A DNA stretch of 64,000 nt from Symsagittifera roscoffensis (lineage: Eukaryota; Xenacoelomorpha; Acoela; Convolutidae), in NCBI RefSeq assembly GCF_963678635.1, contig NC_087069.1, forward strand, positions 8,940,633 through 9,004,632. The letters are read 5' to 3'. Positions 1 through 10,115 of the stretch are shown here, one piece after another (position 1 is the first letter of the stretch; every line of letters starts with the position of its first letter). Made by a program: the position numbers and the translations under genes. The notes beneath the pieces were generated by a model. The model made no database searches. It was not told the origin of the DNA and was given only the letters and a program-made list of their open reading frames with translations.

Positions 1-1087
1 ACGTTCAAACAAAGCGTAGAAATTGTAACAAACACCTATTCGCCTAATGCTTTGTGCAGCAAACTGAACGCAAAATTGACAGTATGCATTAAAAATACTC
101 TCCCTGAGGTCTAGTGGTGAGCGCGCTACGCCCGATAACTGTCTGGCTTTTCCATGAAACGCTCTCGTCTTGTTGCTTGCAAACTTGCATCATGAATCAA
201 CCGGATTGCATTTTCTGTTGATTTTGTATTCGGTCAGTTATGATTTGAAGGCTCTAAATTTAGTTTTGAGTTTTCTTAATTTTTAGCGATTTTTTTTTTC
301 AGATTTTTGAATATTCAATTCTGATTGGCTAGTATTAGCTTTTTCAAGTTTGATTGCTCTATCGTAAGGGATACGAACCTCATTTGCTCTGGATTAGAAA
401 AGCGAATTAGGTTAAGTTTTTTTCGGTTGGTGTATTACCACTCCAGAAAGCTTTTCTCAAACCACAGCCAAAAGACTCTAAGAATCAGTGTCGGCCAATA
501 TATTACGAAGTTTGTTTCATTATACCAGGACAATTCGGTAAATTTGTCATGCTCAGTTTTCAATAATGCTTACGTTACATTATTTTTTTCAAACGGGGCT
601 CAAATTATACTCTGAAAAGAGAAAATTGCTTGAAGTGAAAAATCGTCGTTCAGTTTTTTTTTATTTAGCAGCCAGAAAGCTTAGCTGAATATTTAAGTAC
701 ACATTATAAGTGGCAAGTTCATTTTTTCACGCAAAATTTTGAAATTTTTATGAGTTTGAGCTATCTGCTGAAATCAGTTCGCTGTTTTTTTCGTCCTGAA
801 AATAGTCAGATTAGATTAAGCATGCTTTCAGAACTTAAGTGTTTTTCATTTATCAGTGTAATTTAATACGGTGCACGTGAACCGAATTTTAATTTGCTTG
901 TTCTAACAGTGAATCGAGTTTTGACTGGGTCACTAATTGTGATCAATAGATTTCAACGCTTAATTGGGCTTAAGTCGTTGAGTATTTATTCACTTCGTTG
1001 ATTTTGAAAGAAACTCTCAAATAATCTGTGATCGTGTGGCTTATCGTCACAACTTCTCAATTAAAAAATGTCTTGTTTCTTTTCTAG
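1..1087. other. Non-coding AT-rich DNA with a tRNA-like fragment near 101-160
   Basis: No convincing coding signal. At about 101-130 the sequence TCCCTGAGGTCTAGTGGTGA resembles the acceptor stem and A box of a tRNA, but no B box or 3' half follows, so this is at most a truncated tRNA-derived SINE or pseudogene. Confidence 0.4.
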
Positions 1088-1117
1088 TTGAGCGTCAATT
1101 TAAAGCAAACGCGACAA
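1088..1117 (+). CDS. Possible 30-nt upstream mini-exon of the ING-like gene
   Basis: TTTCTTTTCTAG is followed by 30 nt and then the donor GTAAGA. Read in the phase needed to join exon 2719-2988 (2 + 27 + 1 nt) it is open and encodes ERQFKANAT, and the split codon becomes Thr. The evidence is only splice-site quality and phase; a chance match is quite possible in T-rich DNA. Confidence 0.3.
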
Positions 1118-2718
1118 GTAAGACTTTCCAGGCAGGAACTGAATTTTAAGTGGGTTACTTTTACTGATCGTCGAAGGGAGTGATCAATACAGGAACAAGC
1201 TAATTTGAGTTTTGAAGTTCATCATTAGAGAAATTGATTTTCAAAGGAGATCTCGAAATGTTTTCCGTTTTGACTTTGTGACGTAGTTATCTTTTCGTCA
1301 ATATCGTAATTGAGTTTCGATTGCTCGTTCATTCTGTACTTAATTCGAAGCAACTTGCAACTTCGTGAAAATAATCGATTTAAAGTTAGGATTTTGCTGG
1401 ATTCTTTGAAAAGTCTTTTTTTTGTTAGTTTAGTTTTTTTAATTGAAGTTGAAAAGGAAGCAAAAACAGGAAACACTTTTTGGTTCAAAAGATCTACGGT
1501 TTTTCTCGGCAGGGGCGGATTTAGGGGGACTCGATTCCCGCAGGGATTCAACCCCCTGACCACCCAAAGGGACCTTAGGGTACTATTTTACGACCGCCAT
1601 TTTCGGACAATTTTTCGTTCCTTTGAGTTCATTGAATTTATTCCGTTTCTTCAAGTTTATTGACTTTTTACATTTTTGGCCATGTTTGCAGGAGTTAGCT
1701 TGAACTTTTCAGCGAAATGACTATTTATTTTAAAGGCCACTTTTTATTTTTGTATGACCTGCTCAAAGATTATATGTCAAAAAATAATCAACATTTTTTC
1801 CTCAATGCACCAAAGCTCGCCTTTGTAAAAAGAGAAATTCGGAAAACGTCAATTTTGCATGGATTGAATAAATTCAATTTTTTTTTACTTGTCTGACAGG
1901 TCAAAAACAATTGATATTTAAATTTGGAAAGTATGTCTTTTTTTAACATAGATGATTTTCTCAGATGCGTTTGGAATCGGTTTATTTCTCAGGCTTCCTA
2001 CAGAATTGGTTTGAAAAATTGTTTTACTGGTTTTTGTTTCCGACCACAGAAAGTGGGAGGAGCTTTGTCTTTGGGCTGCTTTTAGCTTTTTACTTAAAAA
2101 ATTCAGATTCCACAAATAATTATCGGAAGTAATTCGAACGACATTGAAAATTTTTGAAAAGTTTTCTGAGTGTTGAGTAAAATAGTTTGAAGTTTTGGAG
2201 TTCTAGTCTAAATGTCTAATTTCGAGCGAGTAAATAAATTTCAAAAAAAAACATCATAAAATTGTTCGGCGAAAAGTTTTTTTTACAGATAACTTTTGTA
2301 CCAGTAGTTTTTATACCAGAGTCAATTGGTATGCCAGTAAGTAATTTCCCCAAGTCATTGTTATACGATGCAGTTTTTAGTCTTTGGAAAAAAAAGGAAT
2401 AAAAGAACTGAATTAGACGGAGATAGAGCAATATAATTGCTCACTAATTTTTGCTTTAATGTATTTAGTTTTGAATTTATTCAAAACCAATCGTTGATAT
2501 AGTTTTAATCAGATGAGTTAATTCTAGCAAAAAATTTCTTTAAAATATCTCGTAATATGAGTGGCTTTTTGTCACAATTCATTCTAGTCAATATCGAAGT
2601 CCAAAAAAAAATAGTAAATTTCGTTTTTTTTTTTCACGTGGTTTGAATTCAAATGCACGTTTTCAACTGTTTCTTGGCTTGATTTTGTTCAGGTAAAAAC
2701 TACCTTCATTTTGTGTAG
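1118..2718. other. Upstream or intronic DNA of the ING-like gene
   Basis: AT-rich with no recognised gene. It contains the hAT-like relic starting at 1510. If the mini-exon at 1088 is real, this is an intron. Otherwise I see nothing in it. Confidence 0.4.
1510..1640 (+). mobile_element. hAT-like non-autonomous element, partial copy
   Basis: Begins with CAGGGGCGGATTTAGG, the terminal sequence shared by the copies at 11746, 13279, 23530 and 60039. It continues with the family's internal motif (ATTCAACCCCCTGACCACCC, AAAGGGACC, then ACTATTTTACGACCGCCATT). The far end is not identifiable. Confidence 0.6.
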
Positions 2719-2988
2719 CATCATCGCAGCATCAATCACGTCGACCTGAAACAGAAGCGCCGCGATCATCTGCATCTTCAGTAGGTACATACAGACCTTA
2801 CAACAACTACAGTAGCAGTACACCTCTTGCTATGAAAAGAGAGCCGCCCTATGGGGAGGGGGAGGGAGGGGACGAAGAGGATGAGGGGGAGGGGGAGTTC
2901 GACAATGACGACGAGGGTGATGAGTGGGTGCAGGGACATAGGAAGTCGAGCACTTTCGGCTTCTACACGCCCCCCACTTCACCACCAG
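2719..2988 (+). CDS. Acidic low-complexity exon of the ING-like gene
   Basis: The acceptor is TTTTGTGTAG; the donor after CCACCAG is GTAGTG. The frame is open through 89 codons, with a Ser/Arg/Pro-rich start, then KREPPY, then a long run of Gly, Glu and Asp, then a Ser/Thr/Pro-rich end (FGFYTPPTSPP). GC content is far above the surrounding DNA, as expected of an exon. The open frame passes an internal Met at 2832; nothing shows this to be a translation start, since the frame is open back to the acceptor. The acidic run probably forms an unstructured linker. Confidence 0.62.
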
Positions 2989-5935
2989 GTAGTGATTATT
3001 GGGGGGGGGGGGGGGGGTGTGTGGGTTTGGTTTGGTTCTAATCTCTGATGCGCGTTCCCAAATTTCATAATGTGCAACTAAATAATGCTAACCTATAATG
3101 CGTTATGCGACAACTCGCAACAAAAGACAACGCGCGAAATATTCACCTCTGCCGTCGCGCCAACGTGTTGCTAGTTTGCCATCAAAGCGCTGGAGTTTAG
3201 ACGAAATATTTAGAACCGGTTATCGCGGCAAACTGTCGACGGCGCTACGGCAACCTTGAGCCGAAATTTTCAAATTATATATTTAGTTTTAAAACTTTGC
3301 GAGTTGTCGGTTTCCATAAATTTTGCGATTTGTATTTTGTTGCAAGTTGTCGCGGTACCCTTATAAGGATAACGAGCTTCATTTAATTTCTAGTATCATT
3401 TTTTCTGCTTATGATATTCAGGAATACGCACAAAATAATTGCATAATAAGACAAGCATAGTAACCGAGATACTTGTGATTTGCAAGAATTCTTTCGAAAC
3501 TCAAGTGGGGTTCAAATTTATGGCGAAGCCATTTTTTCCGACGTGTAAAATTCACTAATTTGGCTCTTGAGCAGAAGATGGTCAAGTGTTCGGATGCTAG
3601 CATGAGGTTTTTTCTGCTGTAAGCTTTGTTTACCAACATGAATGGGTGATTTGGATTATTCATTATTGCTAAATTGAGTGCCTTCCAGTATGCAATTCGA
3701 GAATGGAGATTTTTAGATATTTGAATTCTCGCAAAAAGCCGTTTTGGGTTTTTTATTGTTACGACCACTCTCGAAAAGTGAAAAGGAAATTTTGATTATG
3801 GTCGGTTTTTTCCCAGCCAATTTTGACTACCTCAAATAAAACTCGTAAGGGTCAAGTGTGGTATCATATTAAAGCCCTTTTGGTCGTAATTCGGATTCTA
3901 AAAAGAAAACTAGATTAATTTTTCTGCGAGGCTGAAATCCCTATTTCTCTACTACTTTCAAAATTTTAACGCTATTTCTCAATTTTCACGCTATTTTTAA
4001 GTATAGTTGACATTTTTCTTGCATCTGTGAAGCTAATTGAATTGCCCTTTTTAGAAAAAAATAACCTGAACTTTGGACAACAAAAATTGCAAAAAAAAAA
4101 ACAAAATAAATTCGGTCGGAATCCTTTGTGCTAATTACACAGCAACCGACTATCCTTTTTTGTTTTAAAGGATTTTTGCCCTACCATGTATTTTTTGAAA
4201 AGAAAATTGTTCTGGCTTGGCGAAGAGAACAATTTTCAAGCACTGAAGACACTTATTTAGGTCTTGATGCTTTTTTGGTGTTTTAGTTCTCAACAATAAT
4301 AATAACGTTGAAGTTTGATCACCCTTAAATTAGATTTTTCGCTGTTGTACTTTTGATTACAGTTCATTTAAATTTTTTTGTTGAACCGAAGTCAAAATCA
4401 TTCATCAAACCCCAGAAGTGTAAAGGTCAAGAAAAATTTGTAAGAATGCGAAGTGCAGCTTGGCATCTAAGTCACTTTTCAAACCTTTGTTTGTATGCGT
4501 TTATTGTTTCAGATTCGAAGTCCTTTGAAGGTTTTTCTGGCCATCAAGAAGAGCGATACACATTGCCCAAAAGGTAAGCAGTGGTCTGCTAGCTTCAAAA
4601 TTTTTAATTTGGAAGAAAATGAAATTTTTGCGTATGATTTGACGACTGATAATGATACATCATGGTTGAGCATTAGAGTAAACTAACGTCTATGATAAGT
4701 GATTTTTAAGAGTTCGATGAAGGTAGTGCAGACTCCTGTATGGGTCGCGATGATTTTTTTAGTTTTTTTTTTGAGGTAAAGTCTTAAAGTTAAGTTAGTT
4801 CAGGCTCAGGTTAACTTTTTCTAGGTTTGACTTTTGATTAATTTTTAAGTTCAGTTGATTTCCTTTGTTAAAAAGAAGGCAAGCTCCACTATCGAACAGC
4901 TAAAATGTAAAATTCACCAAAAAAGTGACCGAATTCTGATTTCGAAAGCTGAATTTAACTTTCAGATTTCCCAGCGGAATTAAAGATTTACTTGTTGATC
5001 CAGTTTTCTCAAATTGAGTTAATTTTATCAAAAAAGTGTCAACCATAAATTGTTCTAAAAGTTCAAAAAGCTTTAAGTGCATCTGTTTTTTCTTGAAATT
5101 TGAAAATTGAGATTTATTCAAAAAACAAGCCAGTAGTTTTTTGTTTACTTGCGTTCTTTGACTCTTTTCCAACTGTCTAATGGGTATGTTTTTCTTTTTT
5201 GCGCTGCAAATCAAAATTTGCTGTAAGTAAATCATTAACGTACATAATTCGATCATATCGAAATCTGACACCTGAAATGATTACGAGAATCCACGCTTAA
5301 TTGATCTTCATACACAAGTTGTAAAACCACAGGCTTGTAATTTTTGAAAAAATTAATCTGAGTACAATTTGTTTTTTTTTAGTCTCGACATGCTGGAAAA
5401 GGTTACCGAAAACCTAGCCAAAAACTACAACTCTGCCAGTCGCGAATACGAAAGCAACATGATCAAAAATAGGCCTAAGCGACAATTGAGCATTGAGCGA
5501 ATACGCGCGGCCTCAGGGGTCGGAGGTTCGATCCCCGCTTACGTCCCCTCAGGAATCGACTCTTCTCAATATGTTTTATCGCCTATAATTGGATCTAACA
5601 AGCAAAGAAAAAGGAAGTTAGACTCTAGTTATAATACTCATAACAGTAGTTATAATTCATCTGGGAATACTAGTCAGACTGATAACGATACAAGTGGCGA
5701 TGATACTAATCATGATTCAAATGCAGATTCAAGCGAACAGAGATGGTGTATTTGTAACGAGTATTCGTATGGTAACATGATAGCATGTGATAATGTGGAT
5801 TGCCCCATTGAATGGTTCCACTATCCCTGTGTGGGAATTCCAGAGGCTGGAATAAGTAAGAAGAAGTGGTACTGTCCCAAATGTAAAGTGAAGGAAAAGC
5901 TGAAAAAGAAGAGTTCCAGTTACAAAAAAGGATGA
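2719..5935 (+). CDS. ING-family PHD-finger protein, 3' part of gene (three exons)
   Basis: Exons 2719-2988, 4513-4573 and 5383-5935 join in one open frame of about 293 codons; both introns are GT-AG and the split codons agree at both junctions. The product ends in a C4HC3 PHD finger with the ING signature CPIEWFHYPCVG and a lysine-rich tail. ING proteins bind H3K4me3 tails through this finger and recruit histone acetyltransferase or deacetylase complexes in the nucleus (known for the family). Upstream of the finger are an acidic Gly/Glu/Asp stretch in the first exon and a long Ser/Asn/Thr/Asp linker in the last. The N-terminal ING domain is not visible, so the 5' end lies in unrecognised exons or outside the window. 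The finger resembles ING3 (CIC, DCPIEWFHY) slightly more than ING1/2, but the linker matches none I recall, so no symbol is given. Gene model is inferred, without transcript support. Confidence 0.8.
3001..3017 (+). repeat. 17-nt poly-G tract 12 nt inside the intron
   Basis: An uninterrupted run of 17 G follows the donor at 2989. Intronic G-runs near donors can act as splicing enhancers (known in vertebrates). Here it may equally be one of the G/C homopolymers that recur in this genome. Confidence 0.85.
3107..3353. mobile_element. Foldback (MITE-like) element in the intron
   Basis: The left arm GCGACAACTCGCAACAAAA (from 3107) is matched on the opposite strand by the right end as GCGACAACTTGCAACAAAA (ending 3353). 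Similarity continues inward over roughly 35 nt with mismatches. A second internal copy of the arm (TTTGCGAGTTGTCG, 3296-3309) makes the structure partly nested. No open frame inside. No clear target duplication. Confidence 0.65.
4513..4573 (+). CDS. Internal 61-nt exon of the ING-like gene
   Basis: The exon lies between TATTGTTTCAG and GTAAGC. Its length (2 + 57 + 2 nt) fits the phase-1 end of exon 2719-2988 and the phase-2 start of exon 5383-5935, creating an Asp and a Ser codon at the joins. It encodes SKSFEGFSGHQEERYTLPK. No domain is recognised; support is the two strong splice sites and agreement of frame on both sides. Confidence 0.65.
4850..5268 (+). repeat. Old interspersed repeat, related to part of the 940-bp unit
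   Basis: Shares a long diverged segment with 7390-7720 and with each ~940-bp unit at 28.6-37.1 kb (for example 29295-29520). Common landmarks are CCACTATCGAACAG, AAAATGTAA, TCTAGTTTCGAAAGTGGA, CAGATTT..CCAGCGG and AAAAGTGTC. It occupies most of the second intron of the ING-like gene. Confidence 0.6.
5383..5935 (+). CDS. Terminal coding exon with the ING-type PHD finger
   Basis: A T-rich tract and AG at 5381-5382 precede the exon; its first base completes a Ser codon. The eight zinc ligands are codons at 5747, 5753, 5786, 5801 (Cys), 5819 (His), 5828, 5873 and 5882 (Cys), a C4HC3 PHD. By alignment with ING2, the cage tryptophan (W238), the methionine at M226 and the aspartate at D230 are all kept. 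The other cage aromatic, Y215, is Trp here (WCIC instead of YCLC), so methyl-lysine binding is plausible. A short insertion (PEAGISKKK) precedes the last Cys pair where ING1-5 have a shorter loop. The finger is followed by KVKEKLKKKSSSYKKG and TGA at 5933-5935; a basic tail like this binds phosphoinositides in ING1/2. The 5' half is an unrecognised charged segment and a low-complexity Ser/Asn/Thr/Asp linker. Confidence 0.88.
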
Positions 5936-5949
5936 AAATACAAAAAAAA

Positions 5950-6036
5950 AATAAAAAAACAAGTGAAACTTAAATAAATGATCAATCAAATGTCACTGTG
6001 TATGAAAATTGTTTAGAAAAGTATTCCGTGAATAAA
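5950..6036 (+). promoter_or_regulatory. 3' UTR polyadenylation signals
   Basis: AATAAA occurs at 5950-5955, 5973-5978 and 6031-6036, within 100 nt of the stop codon. The last is followed by a G/T-rich stretch (GGAGTTGTGATCG) suitable as a downstream element, so the transcript probably ends near 6050. Confidence 0.6.
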
Positions 6037-7390
6037 GTTTTCTACAGGAGTTGTGATCGATTGAAATGGTTTAGAAGCAATTACTTTTTCTGATTATATC
6101 AAACAGTGAGGAAAAACAGACAATATTCCTTTTGAAGACAGTTCGATTCCACGACTGTTTGCTTCTTCGCGTAAGTTTTTGACTGCTTAAATAAAGACTG
6201 AGGTCGCCTCAGCTTGAGTTTAGCAATAGTTGCAAAAAAATTTGGCTTGTGCGATCTTATTCAAAAAGATTGCGGTACACTTGCAAAGGCAATCTAATTA
6301 AAAACCAGTTTAAAGAATTTTATGCTTCAATGGGCAATGAATATCATAACAATTGAAGCCCAGACAGAAATGCTTCTTTTTTCGAATTGAAGGGTCGAGA
6401 CACAACGCAATTCGTCCATTGGGGGCTATTCTCATGATAGAGGGACCGAACGGTGGAAAGCTTTAAACCAATCAAACGCTTTACGTTCCTATTGTCCCAA
6501 TGACTGTTGCAGAAAACCGAAGTAATATTTAACAGTAAAATGATTTATAGCAGCTCAGCAAAGTTTTGCTGTACATTTCGTGCAGATATACTATAATTTT
6601 TGTTTTATTTTTCAATTTTCAAAAATCGAACATTTTGAATTTCCAACATTCTGTCCTTGCATCATGCGGGACGTCACTGTCCACGTTGCTTTCCGGCGAG
6701 AAATATAGCCAGAAGGTTCAGGTATCCAGTAATCAAAGTTCTGTTGACGTGAAAGAACTAATTGGCTAAAATTTAAATGTGATAGACTCGCTGTCCTCCG
6801 TCAAATAATAAAAAAAACAAAGAGGCGCAAGCAAGAAGCGGAAAAAACATAAATATGTATTTTACTTTTTCGCCCAATTGAGTTTAAAAAGTAAGCATAA
6901 ACTTATAATTTTGCTCTAATTTGCCCTGTTCAACAGCATTTTCGAGTAAAGACACTGGAGTTCAGGATATTAAAATCTTGGCGAGTTGTTTCATGCGCGG
7001 ATTAAATCACTGCAATGGAAAAACTGAGTATTCTGAAACAAAAACTGCGTGACTGTCAGAAAATAAAGATTGAAAACATGCCAAAGTTTTTTTATATGCG
7101 TTTATAAGACAAATTGAAGGTTTTTTTGCCACTTCTCATTTGTAGCCTCCAGAAAAAAAAAGAATTAAAAAGTACTTTTACGACCAAAGTTATACTTTTT
7201 TCTGCTTCCTGTTGACAAGCTAATTGTTTACCGCCTATGTAATCAAAATGCAATTATTTTATAAATTACACGCGTTCAGGTTGCTGTACTCATTCTTAGG
7301 AGTCAAAGACATCAGGAAAATTCTTAAGATTCTTAGGCCTAAATTTAATTTGCTTCTGGTCGGATTTTGATTTGTAAAATTTCAGTCAAT
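5983..7390. other. Intergenic region downstream of the ING-like gene
   Basis: No recognised gene. The stretch 6400-6770 is less AT-rich than its surroundings, contains a CCAATCAAACG motif and a short open stretch (6640-6769, Ser/Val-rich), and could be a first exon or promoter of another gene; this is speculation. The rest shows nothing. Confidence 0.35.
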
Positions 7391-7720
7391 TTCTTTTACT
7401 AAAAGGAGGCCAAACTGTTCCATTGAACTGCAAAAATGTAGAGATCGAGAAGAAAGTGATCCATTTCTAGTTTCAAAAGTGGATTTAAATTTTCAGGTTT
7501 TCTAGCGGAATAAAAATTTGATCGGGTTTTTTCACATTTGGGCTAAGTTTATCAAGAAAAATATCAAACATATATTGCTTTAAAAATCCAAAAAAAAAAA
7601 ATTCAGGCAAATTTTTGTTTTCTTTGAAATTTAAAAGTAGAATTTTTCAAAAAACAGGTCACAGTTTTTAAAGTGTTTTCGCACTGGCAGATGGCTATGT
7701 TGAAGGTCACTTTTTATAAC
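7390..7720 (+). repeat. Second copy of the old interspersed repeat
   Basis: Aligns by eye with 4850-5268 and with the ~940-bp unit: an AAAATGTAGAG segment, TTTCTAGTTTCAAAAGTGGA, TTTTCTAGCGGAAT, and ATCAAGAAAAATATCAAACA. Heavily diverged and without coding potential. Confidence 0.55.
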
Positions 7721-9344
7721 AGACCTGTATCAGTGTCATTCACCAAATCTTCAAACAAAAATTTTGAACACAATTTGAGTTATTGTTTTTGGATTTGAAA
7801 TTTTTTTAAAAATTGTATTTGTAACATCAGTTTAATATTGAATATAATCTAATCAAAATAACAGTTTTTAAAAAGGACTCTGTAATTACTGTAATTAATC
7901 AATTTTCGAAGTCACTCAAAGCATCATCTTCTCTTCGCTCGAAGTAAAAGTTAGGCAAAATCTAAACCATTTAATACGATACTGAAAAAACTACTTAAAA
8001 AACCAAAATTGTGATCGGCCCATTAGTTACTCAAATTTGGAACGTGACCTTTGCCCGTGAAAATTTTTTCTTACAAAAAATTGAACTTAGTTTACTTTCG
8101 AACCCCAACTTTTTCCAGATTCCTTCACACTTGGACTTGAGGTACGGCGGTTGTTTTTGAATCCTGAGGTCTGGCTTTCTTGTCCCAGCAGAATCTTGTT
8201 TTATTAAGTATGCGAGAAATTGAACTTTTGAACTTTATTTGTAAAACTTGAATTGTTGTACCTTTTTTTCTGCTTCACAAATTTTGTTCCGTTGTTAATT
8301 ACGCTTGCGATCAGCAAGTGTTATCAAATCGGATTGTAGACTTTTTTCGCATTAACAACTAGTTTAACGAAACCAATTGAAACACTTTACATTCTCTGCA
8401 CTTGATATGATCATCAGCTGAAATGCTAAATTTCATGAAATTTCAAATTTAACTACTGTATGGGTCTAGTTACCACAGGGTAGTTTCGGTGGGGATTTGA
8501 AACTTTTAAACGTTTTCACATAATCAGTGTTCTTTCGGCTCAACTGGTGTCTGCTCAAAGATTGTCTGCCTTGTTTCTGCGTTGTAAATTTTGTTCAGCT
8601 GCTCATTTAAAATGCAAATATCTTGCTTGGCATGTTTGTCTAGAACTTCTGTGAGTCAAAAACAGATAATATGAAAGTTAATGGGTTTTTTATTTGGTTT
8701 GAGACGCTTTGGAAAATTTTATCACTTTCTGCAAAAATCAAGTTTTTGTATCAAAAAAATTTCTACAGATTTTCAAAAAAGGGGGATCCATAGAAATACC
8801 GCGTACACTCTTGTGTGCCGGTTTGCTCGCTTGGTATTTTTTTTGCTTTATTTCTGTGTCTACAGCCTTAGAAAAAGTCTATGGAGGAATATTTGAGTGA
8901 CCTTTTTGATTCTTTTTCAAATTTAGAGTATATAGGTTTTTTGTATGCTTGAAGGTAAATTTAAGCTCGCATTGAAAACCATATTTCCATATTACTTTTT
9001 TATGCATAGTTTTCTTATCAATTAAACAGAGATTTAAATTGAAATCTTCTAAGTTAACTTTTATAAGTGAACCACAAACTAACTACGTTTCGCCACAATA
9101 ATGGTCAAATGGATAAAAGAATGAACAGAAATAAAATGAGCCTACAATTCACCACAGAATTGTTGCAAAGCCCGCAACATGGCTATTTTTCTCTGAGCTT
9201 CTTTGCTGTTTTGAATTCCACGGACAAATAGCTAAAACACTCTAATGCTCAAAAATTCTGCGAAAACAAATAACTTTGCGGGAACCGCAACAAGAAAGCG
9301 GAATCTATAAGCAATTAATAAAAAATAGGCTTAGTAAACTTGAA

Positions 9345-9510
9345 TTGTCGTGGAATCCGCAAACTCCAAGCGGATTTCGCAAAGTTTGAGCGAAATCCGC
9401 AAATTGTCAGTGAAGTCCGCATAATTTTGCCGAATCCGCTTATAATTGTGGAATCCGTACCTGCTATCTACATTCGCTCGTTGCGGAATCCGCAACAAAA
9501 CTAATGTACC
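9345..9510. repeat. Array of GCGGAATCC motifs (copy 1)
   Basis: About seven imperfect copies of GCGGAATCCGCA or its complement occur at spacings of roughly 20-25 nt, ending in the near-palindrome TTGCGGAATCCGCAA. The same array is at 14268-14415, and related arrays are at 32570-32745, 33302-33490 and 37800-37985. Confidence 0.75.
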
Positions 9511-10090
9511 GAAAAAAATTACGTTACAACAATTCGTACGTGGAGTCCAAGGAAAGCTTGTAAGTGGAAGCCATACATTTTGGAACATGTTTAGAGATAG
9601 ATTTGTCTCTGGAATCCAGGAACGTACATACAGAATATTATGCGCCTATTTAGTGCACAGTTTGGCTTACAATGCAACAAAAAATAAAATTGAAAAGATA
9701 AAAAAAATAATTTCGGAAGCCCTCCAAATCGAACAAGGTGTTTTTCCTAGTGTCCAATTTTTTATCAATTTCAATTTGGAGCCATTGTTAATACATTGTC
9801 TAACGCACTTGTTTTGAAAAAAAAACGTTGAAAAAAGAAGACAAAAAATTGATTAAAAAGTAAGAGTACAACTGAAATAAGAAAAAATCATTAATAAAAG
9901 TCGTCGAATTTTGTCAGAATTTTTTATAGTAGTTTTTTTTGCGCTAGAAAAAATACAGCAATGACCTGACATCCAAATTTGAAAATTTGTCTTTGAAACA
10001 ATAATTAAATTTTTGTATCGGTAAGAATTAAAAACTTGCAATGTAGGCAAAACAATGGTTTTTTATTAGTCTGAAATTTATTTGCATGGA

Positions 10091-10115
10091 ATTATTCCAG
10101 GTTACCTGGAATAAT
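10091..10115. repeat. Perfect 11-bp hairpin, loop TTA
   Basis: ATTATTCCAGG, TTA, CCTGGAATAAT. The identical hairpin is at 14926-14950 in the second copy of the repeat. Confidence 0.9.

Noticed and set aside
101-160. Functional tRNA gene
   Set aside because: Only the 5' half resembles a tRNA; no B box and no T arm.
325-615. 96-codon + strand frame
   Set aside because: Phe/Ser/Asn-rich with no recognisable motif; looks like a chance frame in T-rich sequence.
3418-3768. 116-codon - strand frame inside the intron of the ING-like gene
   Set aside because: No domain, no start or splice context, and basic/hydrophobic composition typical of chance frames in this AT-rich DNA. Kept only as a remote possibility.
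7408-7420. GAGGCCAAACTGT resembling the TIR of the 32426 element
   Set aside because: It lies inside the interspersed repeat where related copies have CCACTATCGAACAG, so the match is a coincidence of that repeat.
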